A stretch of 64,000 bases of DNA from an uncultured Victivallales bacterium (GTDB lineage Bacteria > Verrucomicrobiota > Lentisphaeria > Victivallales > UBA1829): the NCBI GenBank assembly GCA_944390795.1, contig CALXRI010000005.1, forward strand, positions 20,842 to 84,841. The letters run 5' to 3'. Made by a program: the position numbers and the translations under genes. The notes below the pieces were generated by a model. It was not told where the DNA came from and ran no database searches. It worked only from the letters and a program-made list of their open reading frames with translations. Positions 45,001-54,552 of the stretch are shown here, one piece after another. The stretch's first letter is position 1, and every line of letters begins with the position of its first letter.

Positions 45001-45155
45001 TACTCCGCCGGAATCGGAGGCGGAAAAAAATCCTGCCAGTACAAGATCATCAATAGACCGAATATCACAAAGCCGCTGGCCGGAGCGGCACAGAGAAGAA
45101 CAACAATCACTATGAATTTCCACGGCTGGCGCTGATACCATCGCAATTCCATCAT
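44646..45155 (-). CDS. Membrane protein, tandem paralogue copy 2
   Basis: This 169-aa protein, MMELRWYQRQPWK onward, is the paralogue of the downstream gene. Both share the C-terminal SESPYTVADNIPPSLTISGNDSPPDS almost base for base. The segment between helices 2 and 3 differs in sequence and is three residues shorter. The start has AAGGTG upstream. The promoter TTGTAT-17-TATAGT lies about 43 bp upstream and probably serves both copies. It is encoded against the tail genes. Function unknown. Confidence 0.7.
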   Translation of the reverse strand: MMELRWYQRQPWKFIVIVVLLCAAPASGFVIFGLLMILYWQDFFPPPIPAEYLTFNGREKPDLYRLKRRIRRRLFLADVWGWMAVFAFGGAIPAAYRFGEGDGALVILFGGWFLATVFVMLLVSMRGLIPYLIAEYEYRMSESPYTVADNIPPSLTISGNDSPPDSPEK

Positions 45156-45198
45156 ACACACCTTCAGGATTTTTTCATTCAGAACTTCATCCTCAGTT

Positions 45199-45227
45199 AC
45201 TATAACAGGATTTCCATTGGGATACAA
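45199..45227 (-). promoter_or_regulatory. Promoter of the duplicated membrane protein genes
   Basis: On the minus strand TTGTAT, a 17-bp spacer and TATAGT. Confidence 0.6.
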
Positions 45228-45293
45228 GCAGAAAACAGAAGAAAAGCCGATTAAGGAAACAATTATAAAAGTAAAAAAACAGGAAGAACTGAA

Positions 45294-47045
45294 ATGGCAA
45301 AAGAAGATTTGGAAAGCATCCTTCTCCGCACCCGCCAAGCATTGGGAAAATTTGCGGATGCCACGGAAAAAGCCAGTCAAAGGTTTTCCGGTTTTCTCCA
45401 GACATTCGGAACAAAAGCCGGAAACCTGATTTCGAAAAAAATCACTGCGCTGCCGGGAATGGCGGACAACACACTCAAAAGCCTCGGAAAGGGAATCCGC
45501 AAGGGGATTCAGGGATTCCCGGAAATGGCGAAAAATGTCGGAACCGGGAGAAAGGAAGTCACAGGGAAAGTGAAAGGCGCTGCCGGAAATCTCCCGGATT
45601 ATGCAAAAGGAGTCTTGCTCAACATATTGACGGAATTAAGCCTCGAAGGGATACAAAGAGCAGGCAATGCAATTGTGGATGCAAATGCCAGCAAGCCACT
45701 GCAGGATCAGGCGGATCTTTATGGCGCGAATGTGCAGGAGACAGAAAAGCTTGCGGCGGCAAACGACCGGCAGAGACAGTCAGAAAGCGACGCGCTGAAA
45801 CAGCTTCAGGCGCTTTCGTCGGAAGAGATGCTCTCCTGTGAACAGAAATCCGAAGCGTTGAAACTGATCGAGCAGCTGAAGAAATCCTATGCCGGGCTCG
45901 GCGTCAGCATCGACGAAACGACGGGGCGGATCACGGGTCTGGATGATGCGATGCGGGAAGTCGGAAAAAAACAGCACAAGGAAGAACTTGCCGACATCGA
46001 CAGGCAGCTCAAGGAGATGCGCGCACAGCGTGATGCCTATAACAAAATCATCGATGCGGATTCTTACTGGAACAATGTGCTGAGCGGCGGACGCACAAGC
46101 GAAAACGCAATGAAAGCCGCAGAGATGCAGACCGCATTGGTGAAACAAATGATGGCGCTCCAGAAAAAACGGAACGAATTGCGGAAAAAAGATCCCGAAA
46201 CGGAGTTCGACAACCGGAAACGCCAAATGGAGAAAAAAGCGTTTCATGCGCGCAATTACGATCGTGCACACGGGGTGGAAGACGCCATCGCAAAAGCCGA
46301 AGCGTCGGGAAATTACTCGGACCCGGAAATTGCGGAAATGAAACGAAACGCGGCTGCCTATACGGGAAAGCACGCCGCCTCCACCCCGGAAGCCGAAGCC
46401 GCCTACCGGAATCTGGACCGGGCAATGACGGATGCCGGACTCGGCGCCATGGCACGGACAGGAGAAAAGGAAAAAACTTTTCAGGGCAGCGCCGACCAGG
46501 TCTCCAGAAAAACCGCGCGCGAGGAGGAAAAAGCAAACGCTTTTCTGAAACGGGAACGTTTCAACAATCAATATCAGGATCTGCTCAATCGCGGCTTGAC
46601 CGAAGAGGCCGAACGTCTGAAATTCATCAACGAACTGGAACAGCAGGGCATCCGCCTTTCCAAGGAAAAAGTCGATGCGGTCCTGGCGGAGCGCAAAAGC
46701 ATCCGGCTGACGACGCCGCGGCGAACAGAACAGGGCGGGCGGACGGAACGGGAAAAAGCCGTCCGCGAAGCGGAATCAATCAAAGGAAGCGCCCTGACCA
46801 GACAGGAAAAGGCCAGAGTGACGGGGCTTGCCGATCTGACATGGGAACGGGACAGCAGGAACGCCCCCGCCCCCGGAGACCTCTCCATCCGGACCGGCTC
46901 GCTGACGTCACGCGGCGGATTTGCAACGGGAGCCGCCACACCGGACAGGGACACGGTCGGCCGGCAGATCGCGGAATATCATAAGAAGACCAATGAGCTT
47001 CTTGAGAAGATCACAAAAACAATCGCTGACATAGGGAAGTTTTAA
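45294..47045 (+). CDS. Tape-measure-like coiled-coil tail protein
   Basis: This 583-aa protein is almost entirely helical and charged. A phage-like N-terminus (MAKEDLESILLRTRQALGKFADATEKASQRF) is followed by a short hydrophobic helix (KGVLLNILTELSLEGIQRAGNAIV, about residues 105-130). Coiled coils then run to residue 480. It sits where a tape measure gene would be in a tail operon, but is short for one. With the usual ruler of about 0.15 nm per residue it would set a tail of some 85 nm (inference). The ribosome site AGGAAG is good. An alternative is a minor tail or scaffold protein. Confidence 0.55.
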   Translation: MAKEDLESILLRTRQALGKFADATEKASQRFSGFLQTFGTKAGNLISKKITALPGMADNTLKSLGKGIRKGIQGFPEMAKNVGTGRKEVTGKVKGAAGNLPDYAKGVLLNILTELSLEGIQRAGNAIVDANASKPLQDQADLYGANVQETEKLAAANDRQRQSESDALKQLQALSSEEMLSCEQKSEALKLIEQLKKSYAGLGVSIDETTGRITGLDDAMREVGKKQHKEELADIDRQLKEMRAQRDAYNKIIDADSYWNNVLSGGRTSENAMKAAEMQTALVKQMMALQKKRNELRKKDPETEFDNRKRQMEKKAFHARNYDRAHGVEDAIAKAEASGNYSDPEIAEMKRNAAAYTGKHAASTPEAEAAYRNLDRAMTDAGLGAMARTGEKEKTFQGSADQVSRKTAREEEKANAFLKRERFNNQYQDLLNRGLTEEAERLKFINELEQQGIRLSKEKVDAVLAERKSIRLTTPRRTEQGGRTEREKAVREAESIKGSALTRQEKARVTGLADLTWERDSRNAPAPGDLSIRTGSLTSRGGFATGAATPDRDTVGRQIAEYHKKTNELLEKITKTIADIGKF

Positions 47046-47047
47046 TC

Positions 47048-47827
47048 ATGAACATCAAGTATCAGTCCATTCAGGGGGAACGCAGCGAAAGCGGGCGGAG
47101 CGACACGGTCACCTATTACGGAACGCGCGAGGAAATGACCGCGCTGATGGAGGAGCAGCAGATCAGTCCGGCATCCTCCGGAAGAAAAGTGGTCTCCGCG
47201 GCGGTATCCCAGAGCGACGGCGATCTCTGGCAGTGCGAAATCAGATATCAGAACACGCTCGGCAACCTGAATGTCGCCGCGCCGGACGACAGCTACGGAA
47301 AAAAATCCGCACAGCTCTCCTGCGGCATGCTCTCCATGCCCCTGGAATCCCATCCGGATTACCGCGCAAACTGGAATTACTATCTCGGCGCACGGGATGA
47401 CGTCCTCCAGATCCCGGCATGGTGGAAAGATGCAAAAAATCTGCTCCTGGAGGGGGATGACGCGGAAAAATTCAAATGGATCAAATCCGCCGGCGAACTG
47501 CCGCCCGGAAAAGACGCCGACGGCAGAACTTGGAGAATCATGGCGGAACCGCAGAAGCCCGGCATGGAATCCTATGACGTGGCAACCTATCAGGTGACAG
47601 AATCCGCAAAATTCCCCTCCCCCGCGCGCGCCGGAAAAATGATCTGCGGAAAACTCAACAGAATCTCAAGTCCGGATCAGACGTTCGGCATCACCGGCGG
47701 AAACTGGAAGTGCGACTCCGCAAGCGTCTCCTGGAACGGCAAATACTGGATCGCCACACTCTCCTACACCCGTTCCGGCAATGCCGAAGGATGGGACGGC
47801 GATCTCTACGGAGGAGGAAAATCATGA
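47048..47827 (+). CDS. Tail-associated protein of unknown function (259 aa)
   Basis: I do not recognise a family. The protein is soluble and rich in aromatic and polar residues, with beta character: TVTYYGTREEM near the start and CDSASVSWNGKYWIATLSYTRSG near the end. The gene begins two bases after the tape-measure-like stop and overlaps the next gene by 4 bp (ATGA), so it belongs to the same tightly coupled operon. Position suggests a distal tail or baseplate-like component (inference). Confidence 0.5.
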   Translation: MNIKYQSIQGERSESGRSDTVTYYGTREEMTALMEEQQISPASSGRKVVSAAVSQSDGDLWQCEIRYQNTLGNLNVAAPDDSYGKKSAQLSCGMLSMPLESHPDYRANWNYYLGARDDVLQIPAWWKDAKNLLLEGDDAEKFKWIKSAGELPPGKDADGRTWRIMAEPQKPGMESYDVATYQVTESAKFPSPARAGKMICGKLNRISSPDQTFGITGGNWKCDSASVSWNGKYWIATLSYTRSGNAEGWDGDLYGGGKS

Positions 47828-48519
47828 CCGGACTCCCAGAAAAACTCAGGAGCGGCGACAGTTTCAAGAACGGAGTCTTCGAGAAAATCAACGCCCTCAT
47901 CGAATACTGCCGCACCCATGAACTCCGGGGCGACAACCGGACCGTCCGGATCAATCGGAACGCCTCCGGAATCACCATCAGCGCAATCGCGCGGAACCAT
48001 CCCGGAACAGCCGCCGGAATCGCATCTGGCGCAGGCAGATACACCGGATACTTCAAGCTCGTGCTTATCGAGACTGACGAAACGGGAGAAGACGGGGAAA
48101 GCGTCCGGAAATATTCCGTCGCCATCGTGGACGGCGCAACCTATGATCCAGATCAGACGCCACTCAGCGGAAACAGCGTCTGCAAGGTCAACAACGTCAC
48201 GTTTTCCCTGGAACCGTATCAGTCCGGGGAAATCACCGAAACAAGCGTTTTCGCGCTCCGTTACACCGCACCTGTCGAGTCGAGCGAAAGCGCCGGAACC
48301 GAATCGCAGGCGGAAAAAGTCGAGATTGTCAATCTCACGGAGGAAGGCAGGAGTTATCTGCCCTCCGACACGTCTAAAAACTGCTGGTATCAACTTGGCA
48401 GGGCGATTGTTTCAACGAACACCGACGGCACGCTCAACGTGACGATTCAGCAGGATCATCAGGGGACGGCAACCAACGGAATCCCGCAGATTTTCCGCTA
48501 TGCCCTTTGCGGGGAGTGA
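47824..48519 (+). CDS. Tail-associated protein of unknown function (231 aa)
   Basis: The protein starts MTGLPEKLRSGDSFKNGVFEKINALIEYCRTHELRGDN, a helical start often seen in tail-tip or baseplate hub-attached proteins of PVC phages. A beta-rich remainder ends GIPQIFRYALCGE. I know no biochemical role. The start overlaps the previous stop by 4 bp, and the next ATG follows the stop by 4 bp with a GGAG ribosome site. The N-terminal helix could trimerise or anchor the beta-helix protein encoded next (inference). Confidence 0.5.
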   Translation: MTGLPEKLRSGDSFKNGVFEKINALIEYCRTHELRGDNRTVRINRNASGITISAIARNHPGTAAGIASGAGRYTGYFKLVLIETDETGEDGESVRKYSVAIVDGATYDPDQTPLSGNSVCKVNNVTFSLEPYQSGEITETSVFALRYTAPVESSESAGTESQAEKVEIVNLTEEGRSYLPSDTSKNCWYQLGRAIVSTNTDGTLNVTIQQDHQGTATNGIPQIFRYALCGE

Positions 48520-48523
48520 AAGC

Positions 48524-50290
48524 ATGAAAACGGCAGTCATACCGATGAACGAAAAAGGCGCGATTCTCGGGGAGCCGGGGCAATACAGAAATCCGCCCTT
48601 TCTGACGCTTCCCGGAAATCCGCCGCTTGAGGAAGTCACGCTTTATGATTTCAAGGTCAATGAAATCCCGGAGCCGGAAGACATTGACAACATTCCGGAG
48701 GATTACGGAAAAGAGCTCGTGGAAGTCATGGAAAAAAAAGTCAGGGCGTATACCTATTACTGCGATCTTGACGCGGACGCCGACTGGGACGACAGCATTT
48801 TCTGGGACGGGAATACGCATAGTGAGTCGGAAAAGAAAGCCTGTCTTGACGCAAGGAACAAAGGCGGTGACGGGTCAAAGGAAAATCCATGGAAAAACCT
48901 TACATGGGCACTGGAGCAAATAAAATGTCTTCTGGAAAACACATGTTCCGAATGCTTCCGGATCATTTGTTCAGGAAGTGCGCATTACACACTTTGTCTC
49001 TATGAATTTTATTCCTTACGGGATTTTTCAGGATACAGAAGGTTGATTCTTGAAAACGCAAAGCTTGAAATGGATAAGAACATAGGAGAAAACACATTAT
49101 ACGGTTTTTACGGAATTTCAGAAACGTGTTTCATTCAAGCCTGCCTGAACATGAATCTTAATTTTTATGAAAACAGCAGAAATGGAAAAGGATACGGATT
49201 TTTCAACTGCAATCAATGCGACTATCTGAATTGCATGACAGAAATCAATTCTTCCGGTTATTTCCCTTTCTTCTCTTCCTTTCAATGTAAAAACTCTAAG
49301 TTCTATCATTGCGAAGCGAAACTGCAAACAGAGGCGGAATCAGCAAGCTCAACAGCAAATGCATTTTACTTATGCACTTCAGGAATATTTTACGACTGCA
49401 TGGTATCTGTAAATTCCAATTCAGAAATTGAGAAACCAGGATTTATGTCCCACATTGAAAGTTACGGATTTCGAAACTGCAGCGAAAGTATATTCTATCG
49501 ATGCATTTCAGAGGTGAAATCTTCCGCAGTCACTGCTTATGCTTCTTCATTTGATGGATGTTACTATTCAAAACTGTATCGGTGCGATGCAATCGCGGAA
49601 GAATCTGGTGATTATGAAGAAAAAATGAACTCAAGCGCATTAGGATTCAGAAGTGTTTCCAACAGTATTTTTTTTTCCTGCAATTCAGAGGTGAAATCAA
49701 CAACTGATGCATATGGTTTTATTCTTTCAGGATATAGCTTTTTCTACCAATGCAATGCATCAACATATTCCAATTCAGACAAGACAATAGCAAGTGAAGC
49801 TGTTTCCGACTGCAAAGAGAGCAAATTATATTTCTGCAGCATAGAAGCCAAATCCATTTCAGGAACAGCGGCATATGCTACAGGTGTCGAATATTCAAGC
49901 TTCTCTCTTTTTTACCATTGCACAGTAAACGCAACTGCAGAGGCAAGCAGAGATGATAAAACGGAGCTGGAAGGTTATTATAGTCAATCATATGGATTCC
50001 GGGAATGCAAAAACAGTATTTTTCAGACCTGCAATGTTACCGCATCCTCCTCACAGAAAAAATATTACAGAACCTATGCTTTTTCTTATGGCTATTATTC
50101 TGAAGAAGATCAGGATTCTTCGGAGTTCAATGAGTTTAATTACACAGTCTCTTCTTCCGCATCATCGCTTCCAGATGACAATGGAAATTTTGATGAAACA
50201 GAAAGAGAATGCGGAATATATCTTGACAGGGAATGCAAAGAAGGATACCGGTGCGAAAGAAGAAGAAAGGGAAGTACGGAATCATGCTGA
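48524..50290 (+). CDS. Cys-rich parallel beta-helix protein, likely tail spike or fibre
   Basis: This 588-aa protein has an N-terminal adaptor of about 120 residues and then a repetitive beta-helix. The rungs recur as GF-x-x-C-x-x-S-x-F-Y-x-C. Seven or more carry two Cys seven residues apart (for example CSESIFYRC and CKNSKFYHC), and I count 31 Cys in all. Similar right-handed beta-helices form phage tail spikes that bind or cut surface glycans. No signal peptide is present. By eye the helix part is far more A/T-rich than its neighbours, suggesting recent acquisition. The start follows GGAG. I see no catalytic residues that I can assign. Confidence 0.65.
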   Translation: MKTAVIPMNEKGAILGEPGQYRNPPFLTLPGNPPLEEVTLYDFKVNEIPEPEDIDNIPEDYGKELVEVMEKKVRAYTYYCDLDADADWDDSIFWDGNTHSESEKKACLDARNKGGDGSKENPWKNLTWALEQIKCLLENTCSECFRIICSGSAHYTLCLYEFYSLRDFSGYRRLILENAKLEMDKNIGENTLYGFYGISETCFIQACLNMNLNFYENSRNGKGYGFFNCNQCDYLNCMTEINSSGYFPFFSSFQCKNSKFYHCEAKLQTEAESASSTANAFYLCTSGIFYDCMVSVNSNSEIEKPGFMSHIESYGFRNCSESIFYRCISEVKSSAVTAYASSFDGCYYSKLYRCDAIAEESGDYEEKMNSSALGFRSVSNSIFFSCNSEVKSTTDAYGFILSGYSFFYQCNASTYSNSDKTIASEAVSDCKESKLYFCSIEAKSISGTAAYATGVEYSSFSLFYHCTVNATAEASRDDKTELEGYYSQSYGFRECKNSIFQTCNVTASSSQKKYYRTYAFSYGYYSEEDQDSSEFNEFNYTVSSSASSLPDDNGNFDETERECGIYLDRECKEGYRCERRRKGSTESC

Positions 50291-50304
50291 AAACGGAGGA
50301 AACC

Positions 50305-50799
50305 ATGCCATACTCGAATATCACGAAAGAAGAACTGGAAGCGAAACTCAAACAGCAGAAGCGGGAGCGCGAAGCATCGGAAAAATGCCCGGCGTGCGGC
50401 GCAAGAAGATTCCGGGAAAACTCCATGCGGAGATTCGAGGACGAAATCGGGCGCTTCCTGCGCGAAAACCGCTTCGTCAAAATGGATTCCTGCATTCTGT
50501 GCGTGGAAAAGCACGTGGCGCGGGCGATGGTCTATCACGAGGAGCTCATGACCGCAAAGGATTCCGGCGCGTCCGACGGGACCGCGTCCGTCTCCGTCAT
50601 GAAAAACCATCTGAAAATTCTCGGCCATCTCGGATGCGCAATCGAGGAATCCGAAGACTTCACGGAACTCAACGAACTTCTCATTCAGACAGAACGCAAT
50701 TACCGCTACGAGGGACTCGGGCCCGACTGGGAGAAAATCACGGAATCCCTGACCAGAGAAGCATGCCGGATAAAAAAGGAGAAAAACATATGCAGCTGA
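50305..50799 (+). CDS. Small zinc-site protein between tail fibre genes
   Basis: This 164-aa protein is mainly helical. It carries two Cys pairs, CPACGARRF near residue 32 and [14 protein letters not shown] near residue 66, which may hold one zinc. The start is set by GGAGGAAACC before the ATG; an in-frame ATG seven codons earlier also exists. It ends 10 bp inside the collagen-like fibre gene, so both are coupled. Function unknown. A chaperone for fibre folding is one possibility, from position only. Confidence 0.5.
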   Translation: MPYSNITKEELEAKLKQQKREREASEKCPACGARRFRENSMRRFEDEIGRFLRENRFVKMDSCILCVEKHVARAMVYHEELMTAKDSGASDGTASVSVMKNHLKILGHLGCAIEESEDFTELNELLIQTERNYRYEGLGPDWEKITESLTREACRIKKEKNICS

Positions 50800-52220
50800 C
50801 TGTTGATATCAATACAAAAGGACTGACCGATGCAACCGGAATGGTCGCATTGGCGGGAATCGACAAACCGCAATTTTTCTATGGAACACGCGAAACTCTC
50901 GAATTCACATTTCTGAACGACGGGGTCCCCGTGAAATTTTCCGGAACGGATACGTTCTTCTGTGCACTCGACGCCAATTTCGTCCATACGGATTCCCTGA
51001 TGGCGGCAACTGCCGAAGCCGTAATCGCCGATGCGGAAAACGGGCGGATCGACATCGTGCTCGACATGTGCGCGGAATCATTTCAGGAAAAACTCAACGG
51101 GAAAGACTCCGTAGAAGCTTATCTGGAAGTCACAGTGATGCATGCAGGTTCCAGTGTGCCGGAAATGCTTCTCCAGGACAGCATCACAGCCCGGGGCAGA
51201 ATCCAGACCGTGGAAGGAGCTCCGGCAAGTTCGGATCCGGAGTATTACACGGCGTCGCAGATCCGGTCGCTCCTGAACGCCGGATATGATCTCGAATTCT
51301 CAGTCGACGCGTCCGGCTGGCACGCCGCACAGACGGATTCCGACGAATATTACCGCTTCCGGAACAGTCTTCTCTCCTCCGAATGGTCGGACGCCGTCAA
51401 AATGCCGCGCGGCCTTCAGGGGGAACCGGGTCCGCAGGGGCCGAAGGGCGATCCCGGCGAAACAGGACCGCAGGGAGAGCCCGGGGAAAACGGAGCGCAG
51501 GGTCCGAAGGGCAATCCCGGCGAAACAGGGCCGCAGGGCGAAGAAGGGAAATCCGCATACGAACTGTGGAAGGAAGAACCCGGAAACTCGGACAAGACGC
51601 TCGACGACTTCTTCAATGCCTATCGGGGATCGGACGGAACCGGACTAACTGTACGCGGCGCGTATGATTCCGCATCAACCTATCAGAAGACCGAAAGCGC
51701 CATGGATGCCGTGCAATACAACGGCTCTCTATGGGGCTACATCAACGCGACGGCCGGAAGCGGAAACCCTCCGCCGGAAACGTCCGCAACCGCGTCCAAT
51801 GACTACTGGACGTTGCTGGTTGCGCGGGGTCCGAAGGGCGAAACCGGGCCGCAGGGCGAAACCGGGCCGCAGGGTGAAACCGGGCCGCAGGGACCGCAGG
51901 GCGGGACTGGAGAACCAGGAGAAAACGGAAAAACAATCCTGAACGGCACGGGCGCGCCGTCAAGCGAACTCGGGACGGACGGCGATTTCTATATCGACAC
52001 CGATGCTCTGAGCCTCTATCTCAGGAGTTCGGGGACATGGGCGCGCAAAGGCTCCCTCGCATCCGGATTCCAGTTTGCAAAAGTGCAGGAGGCGCCGGAC
52101 GAAGAGGCAAAGACCGTTCTTGTGAGAACTTTTGAAAAAAGCGGCGGAGTCACTTCCTGGGTCGGCGATTCCGTCACTGTTTCCTATGCGATTCAGGCGC
52201 CGGACGAACAGGAGGTGTAA
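50790..52220 (+). CDS. Collagen-like tail fibre / baseplate-upper-like protein
   Basis: This 476-aa protein has three parts. The beta-rich N-terminal domain (1-150, with [22 protein letters not shown]) resembles the baseplate-attaching domain of BppU-type fibres. A Gly-X-Y block (about 205-255) precedes the insert [26 protein letters not shown], a spacer common in collagen-like fibres. A globular domain and second Gly-X-Y block (about 345-380) are followed by a C-terminal beta-domain. It is probably a trimeric receptor-binding fibre. The second block is encoded by three 18-bp tandem repeats, so stalk length can change in frame. The true start ([18 protein letters not shown] upstream) is well inside a longer open frame. 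Confidence 0.7.
   Translation: MQLTVDINTKGLTDATGMVALAGIDKPQFFYGTRETLEFTFLNDGVPVKFSGTDTFFCALDANFVHTDSLMAATAEAVIADAENGRIDIVLDMCAESFQEKLNGKDSVEAYLEVTVMHAGSSVPEMLLQDSITARGRIQTVEGAPASSDPEYYTASQIRSLLNAGYDLEFSVDASGWHAAQTDSDEYYRFRNSLLSSEWSDAVKMPRGLQGEPGPQGPKGDPGETGPQGEPGENGAQGPKGNPGETGPQGEEGKSAYELWKEEPGNSDKTLDDFFNAYRGSDGTGLTVRGAYDSASTYQKTESAMDAVQYNGSLWGYINATAGSGNPPPETSATASNDYWTLLVARGPKGETGPQGETGPQGETGPQGPQGGTGEPGENGKTILNGTGAPSSELGTDGDFYIDTDALSLYLRSSGTWARKGSLASGFQFAKVQEAPDEEAKTVLVRTFEKSGGVTSWVGDSVTVSYAIQAPDEQEV
51840..51900 (+). repeat. 18-bp tandem repeats encoding Gly-X-Y
   Basis: Three consecutive, nearly identical 18-bp units (GGGCCGCAGGGYGAAACC) encode GPQGET. Copy-number slippage would lengthen or shorten the fibre by six residues without a frameshift. 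Confidence 0.75.
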
Positions 52221-52222
52221 CC

Positions 52223-53755
52223 ATGGCAATCCCGACAGACGGACTCGTGTTCTACGCGCCGCTTGCTGAAGACAAGGCAACTGCGGAAACGGGGCAGACA
52301 CTGAATTACACGGGAAACTTTCAATTCAATATTGTTTCCGGCATCCCTTGTGCAGTATTCAGCGGAGAAGAAAAAATTTCAGTCGATAATTCTAACTGCT
52401 TCTCGGGGGATTTCAGTATCAGCTGCTGGTTCCGCCTTACCACACCGATGGCGGAAGGAGTAGTGAATGCGGCAGTCTTTGTTTTCGGAACGTCGGAAAA
52501 TTGGCTTACAATCAGAGTCAATGCGAACGGCATTTTCATGAATTTGGGAGGACAGAACAACACAAAGCAGATTACTGTTGATACAGTAACATTTAACAAT
52601 ATTACAGTAACTTATTCATCTTCAAAACTCAGCATATACATTAATGGTTTGCTGGATTCTCAGGTGAATCTTGATAGCTTACCAAATTCAAGCACTTTTC
52701 TTATTGGAGATTCTGGATACTCTGACTGGTTTACAGGAGAAATTGCATCATTCAGAATCTATTCTAAAGTTTTGAATACTTCTGAAATTTCAGCTCTTTA
52801 CAACGAATTCAACGAAGACTCAGGAGGAAGCGACTCGGGAAATACCGGCTTCCTGATCGACGGGCTTTTCCTCAGCTCCTCAAAGCCGAAACTCGGACAG
52901 AAGGGACTGCTGCTTGACAACAAGTATTTCCTGCCCCTTGTTGAAGGTTCCGGCGGCGCGGCGGAATACTACCGATGCGCTTCCGTCGACACGTCCGCAA
53001 AAACGTGGACCGGTTACAGGGCCGTCCTGAATGACGGAGTCTACACGTTCGAAAATACCGTGACAACGGGACTTTCCTATACTTCCGTAACGCCGAAGGC
53101 CGGAAGCATATACAGCTCTGATACACTGGCGTCAGTGGAAGCATTATGGGACGGAATTCCGACAGACGGACTGGTTTTATATGCTCCTCTGAACATGAGT
53201 TCAATATGCACAAAAACCGGACAGACGATCACGGAAACAGACATCAGCTATGCATGGGATGAAATTCTGAACGGAAACGCCGCTGTTTTCAACGGTTCCT
53301 CAGCAAGAATAAACTTATCGACGGAAAATATTCCATCTTCAGGTTCTCCGAGAACAGTATCTTTCTGGTGCTGTCCGTCCGCTAACTCGGGAGCACATAT
53401 TTTCAATATCGGAGGGCAGGCAGACCGTTTCCTGTTTTTCATGGAAAACACAGGAATATTTTACTTGAAAGCCGGAAGCAATGAAATCAGCTCCGGAGTT
53501 TCCGCAGAAATCGGGAAGTGGTATCACATCTGCATCAAAGTGGATGACTCGAACTCTTCCCTTTACATCAACAGTTCTCTTGCCGGAAGCACCGGAAAAC
53601 CGGATAACTCCAACTCGAATTTTTACCTTGGATGCGGTTATAATCAGGAAAGTTTTTTCAGCGGGAAAATGGCCTCCTTGAGAATTTACAATACCGCATT
53701 GGATTCAGAAAAAGTGGAACTCCTTTACAGGGAACACCAGATATCCGAAACATGA
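52223..53755 (+). CDS. Protein with two LamG/concanavalin-like lectin domains
   Basis: This 510-aa protein has two copies of a LamG-like beta-sandwich, at about residues 1-195 and 310-510. Each starts with IPTDGLVxYAPL and ends with the GEIASFRIYSKVLNTSEISALY / GKMASLRIYNTALDSEKVELLY pattern. The linker (205-305, with AEYYRCASVDTSAKTWTGYRA) recurs in similar fibres. LamG domains bind glycans, so it is a likely surface-recognition protein of the tail-like particle. It has no signal peptide. It starts two bases after the collagen-like gene. Parts of the first domain are A/T-rich, as in the beta-helix gene. Confidence 0.75.
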   Translation: MAIPTDGLVFYAPLAEDKATAETGQTLNYTGNFQFNIVSGIPCAVFSGEEKISVDNSNCFSGDFSISCWFRLTTPMAEGVVNAAVFVFGTSENWLTIRVNANGIFMNLGGQNNTKQITVDTVTFNNITVTYSSSKLSIYINGLLDSQVNLDSLPNSSTFLIGDSGYSDWFTGEIASFRIYSKVLNTSEISALYNEFNEDSGGSDSGNTGFLIDGLFLSSSKPKLGQKGLLLDNKYFLPLVEGSGGAAEYYRCASVDTSAKTWTGYRAVLNDGVYTFENTVTTGLSYTSVTPKAGSIYSSDTLASVEALWDGIPTDGLVLYAPLNMSSICTKTGQTITETDISYAWDEILNGNAAVFNGSSARINLSTENIPSSGSPRTVSFWCCPSANSGAHIFNIGGQADRFLFFMENTGIFYLKAGSNEISSGVSAEIGKWYHICIKVDDSNSSLYINSSLAGSTGKPDNSNSNFYLGCGYNQESFFSGKMASLRIYNTALDSEKVELLYREHQISET

Positions 53756-53780
53756 CAGAAGAATTCGGAAGGACTAAAAA

Positions 53781-54158
53781 ATGGATTTAAAGACCATGGT
53801 TGAAGCATTTTCCGGAACGGAAGCGGGAAACTTCCTGAACTCTTTCCCGTGGAAGGAAATTCCCGTGAAGGAGATGAAGTTCAGCATCGAGGGAATCGCA
53901 ACGGCGATGTATTGCGCCTTGACGGACTCTCTCAAAGTTGCGCCGGACCGATCGGACGAAGTTTTTTTCGGGAGCGTGATCCATGAACTCCGGCACGCCG
54001 CCCAAAGGCATGATTCCGGACTTATGCTTTATCTCCTCAAGAAGACTTTCACGCGCCATAAACTGGAAAGGGAAGCCAGGAGCGCGGAACTTTCCGCAAC
54101 ACAATGGGCGGGAGAACAGAGAATTCAGAAATGGAGGAAGAACAATGAAAACGCTTGA
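53781..54158 (+). CDS. Small HExxH-type putative metalloprotein
   Basis: This 125-aa protein holds VIHELRHAAQRHDS (near residues 71-84), which contains the zinc metallopeptidase motif HExxH. ARSAEL downstream offers a possible third ligand. The N-terminal half is helical. No signal peptide is present. The role is inferred: it could cut peptidoglycan or a partner during release, or be a toxin-like effector. It is separated by 25 bp from the LamG gene and overlaps the next gene by 14 bp, opening a cassette of three small coupled genes. Confidence 0.5.
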   Translation: MDLKTMVEAFSGTEAGNFLNSFPWKEIPVKEMKFSIEGIATAMYCALTDSLKVAPDRSDEVFFGSVIHELRHAAQRHDSGLMLYLLKKTFTRHKLEREARSAELSATQWAGEQRIQKWRKNNENA

Positions 54159-54552
54159 ACTCGTCCGGAAGGCATACGAGCTCGATCTGGAAGGCGTCCA
54201 CATTCTGGACAAATACAGCATCACGCAGGTCGAAAGCATTTACAACGGCATCGGGCCGGACCGCTTTCCGGACTGGCTGCGGAAAATTGTCACGGAAAGC
54301 GCGGGAATCTTTGAACCCGCCGCCGTGATCCACGATGTCGAATACGACGAAGGCGGCACGCGCGAACAGTTCACCGCGGCAAACGACCGGTTCCGCCGGA
54401 ACTGTTATACGCTGGTCAAGGACCGTTACGGCTGGTATGACATCCGGCGTTATCTCTGGATGAACAAGGCGCGCCGCTGGAGCAACTACTGTGAACTCTT
54501 CGGCTGGGAGGGCTGGACGAAAACCGAAGAACAGGAGGAAAAAGCAACATGA
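54145..54552 (+). CDS. Small phage-associated protein with HDxxY motif
   Basis: This 135-aa protein contains AAVIHDVEYDEGGTREQFTAANDRFRRNC, near residues 54-82. The order A-x-x-H-D-x-x-Y with downstream N/D and R residues is seen in phage small proteins and recalls the His-Asp pair of phospholipase A2-like domains. That link is weak. The start is set by GGAGGAAGAACA before the ATG, inside the HExxH gene. The stop overlaps the next start by 4 bp. In phage genomes such proteins lie beside holins, as here. Confidence 0.5.
   Translation: MKTLELVRKAYELDLEGVHILDKYSITQVESIYNGIGPDRFPDWLRKIVTESAGIFEPAAVIHDVEYDEGGTREQFTAANDRFRRNCYTLVKDRYGWYDIRRYLWMNKARRWSNYCELFGWEGWTKTEEQEEKAT

Noticed and set aside
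49953..50789. N-terminal extension of the collagen-like protein by about 280 residues
   Set aside because: The extension runs out of frame through the end of the beta-helix gene and all of the 164-aa gene. It has low-quality composition, and a proper ATG with ribosome site exists at 50790.
51840..51900. Short tandem repeats as a CRISPR-like array
   Set aside because: The units are contiguous, have no spacers and encode Gly-X-Y in frame. No cas genes are present.
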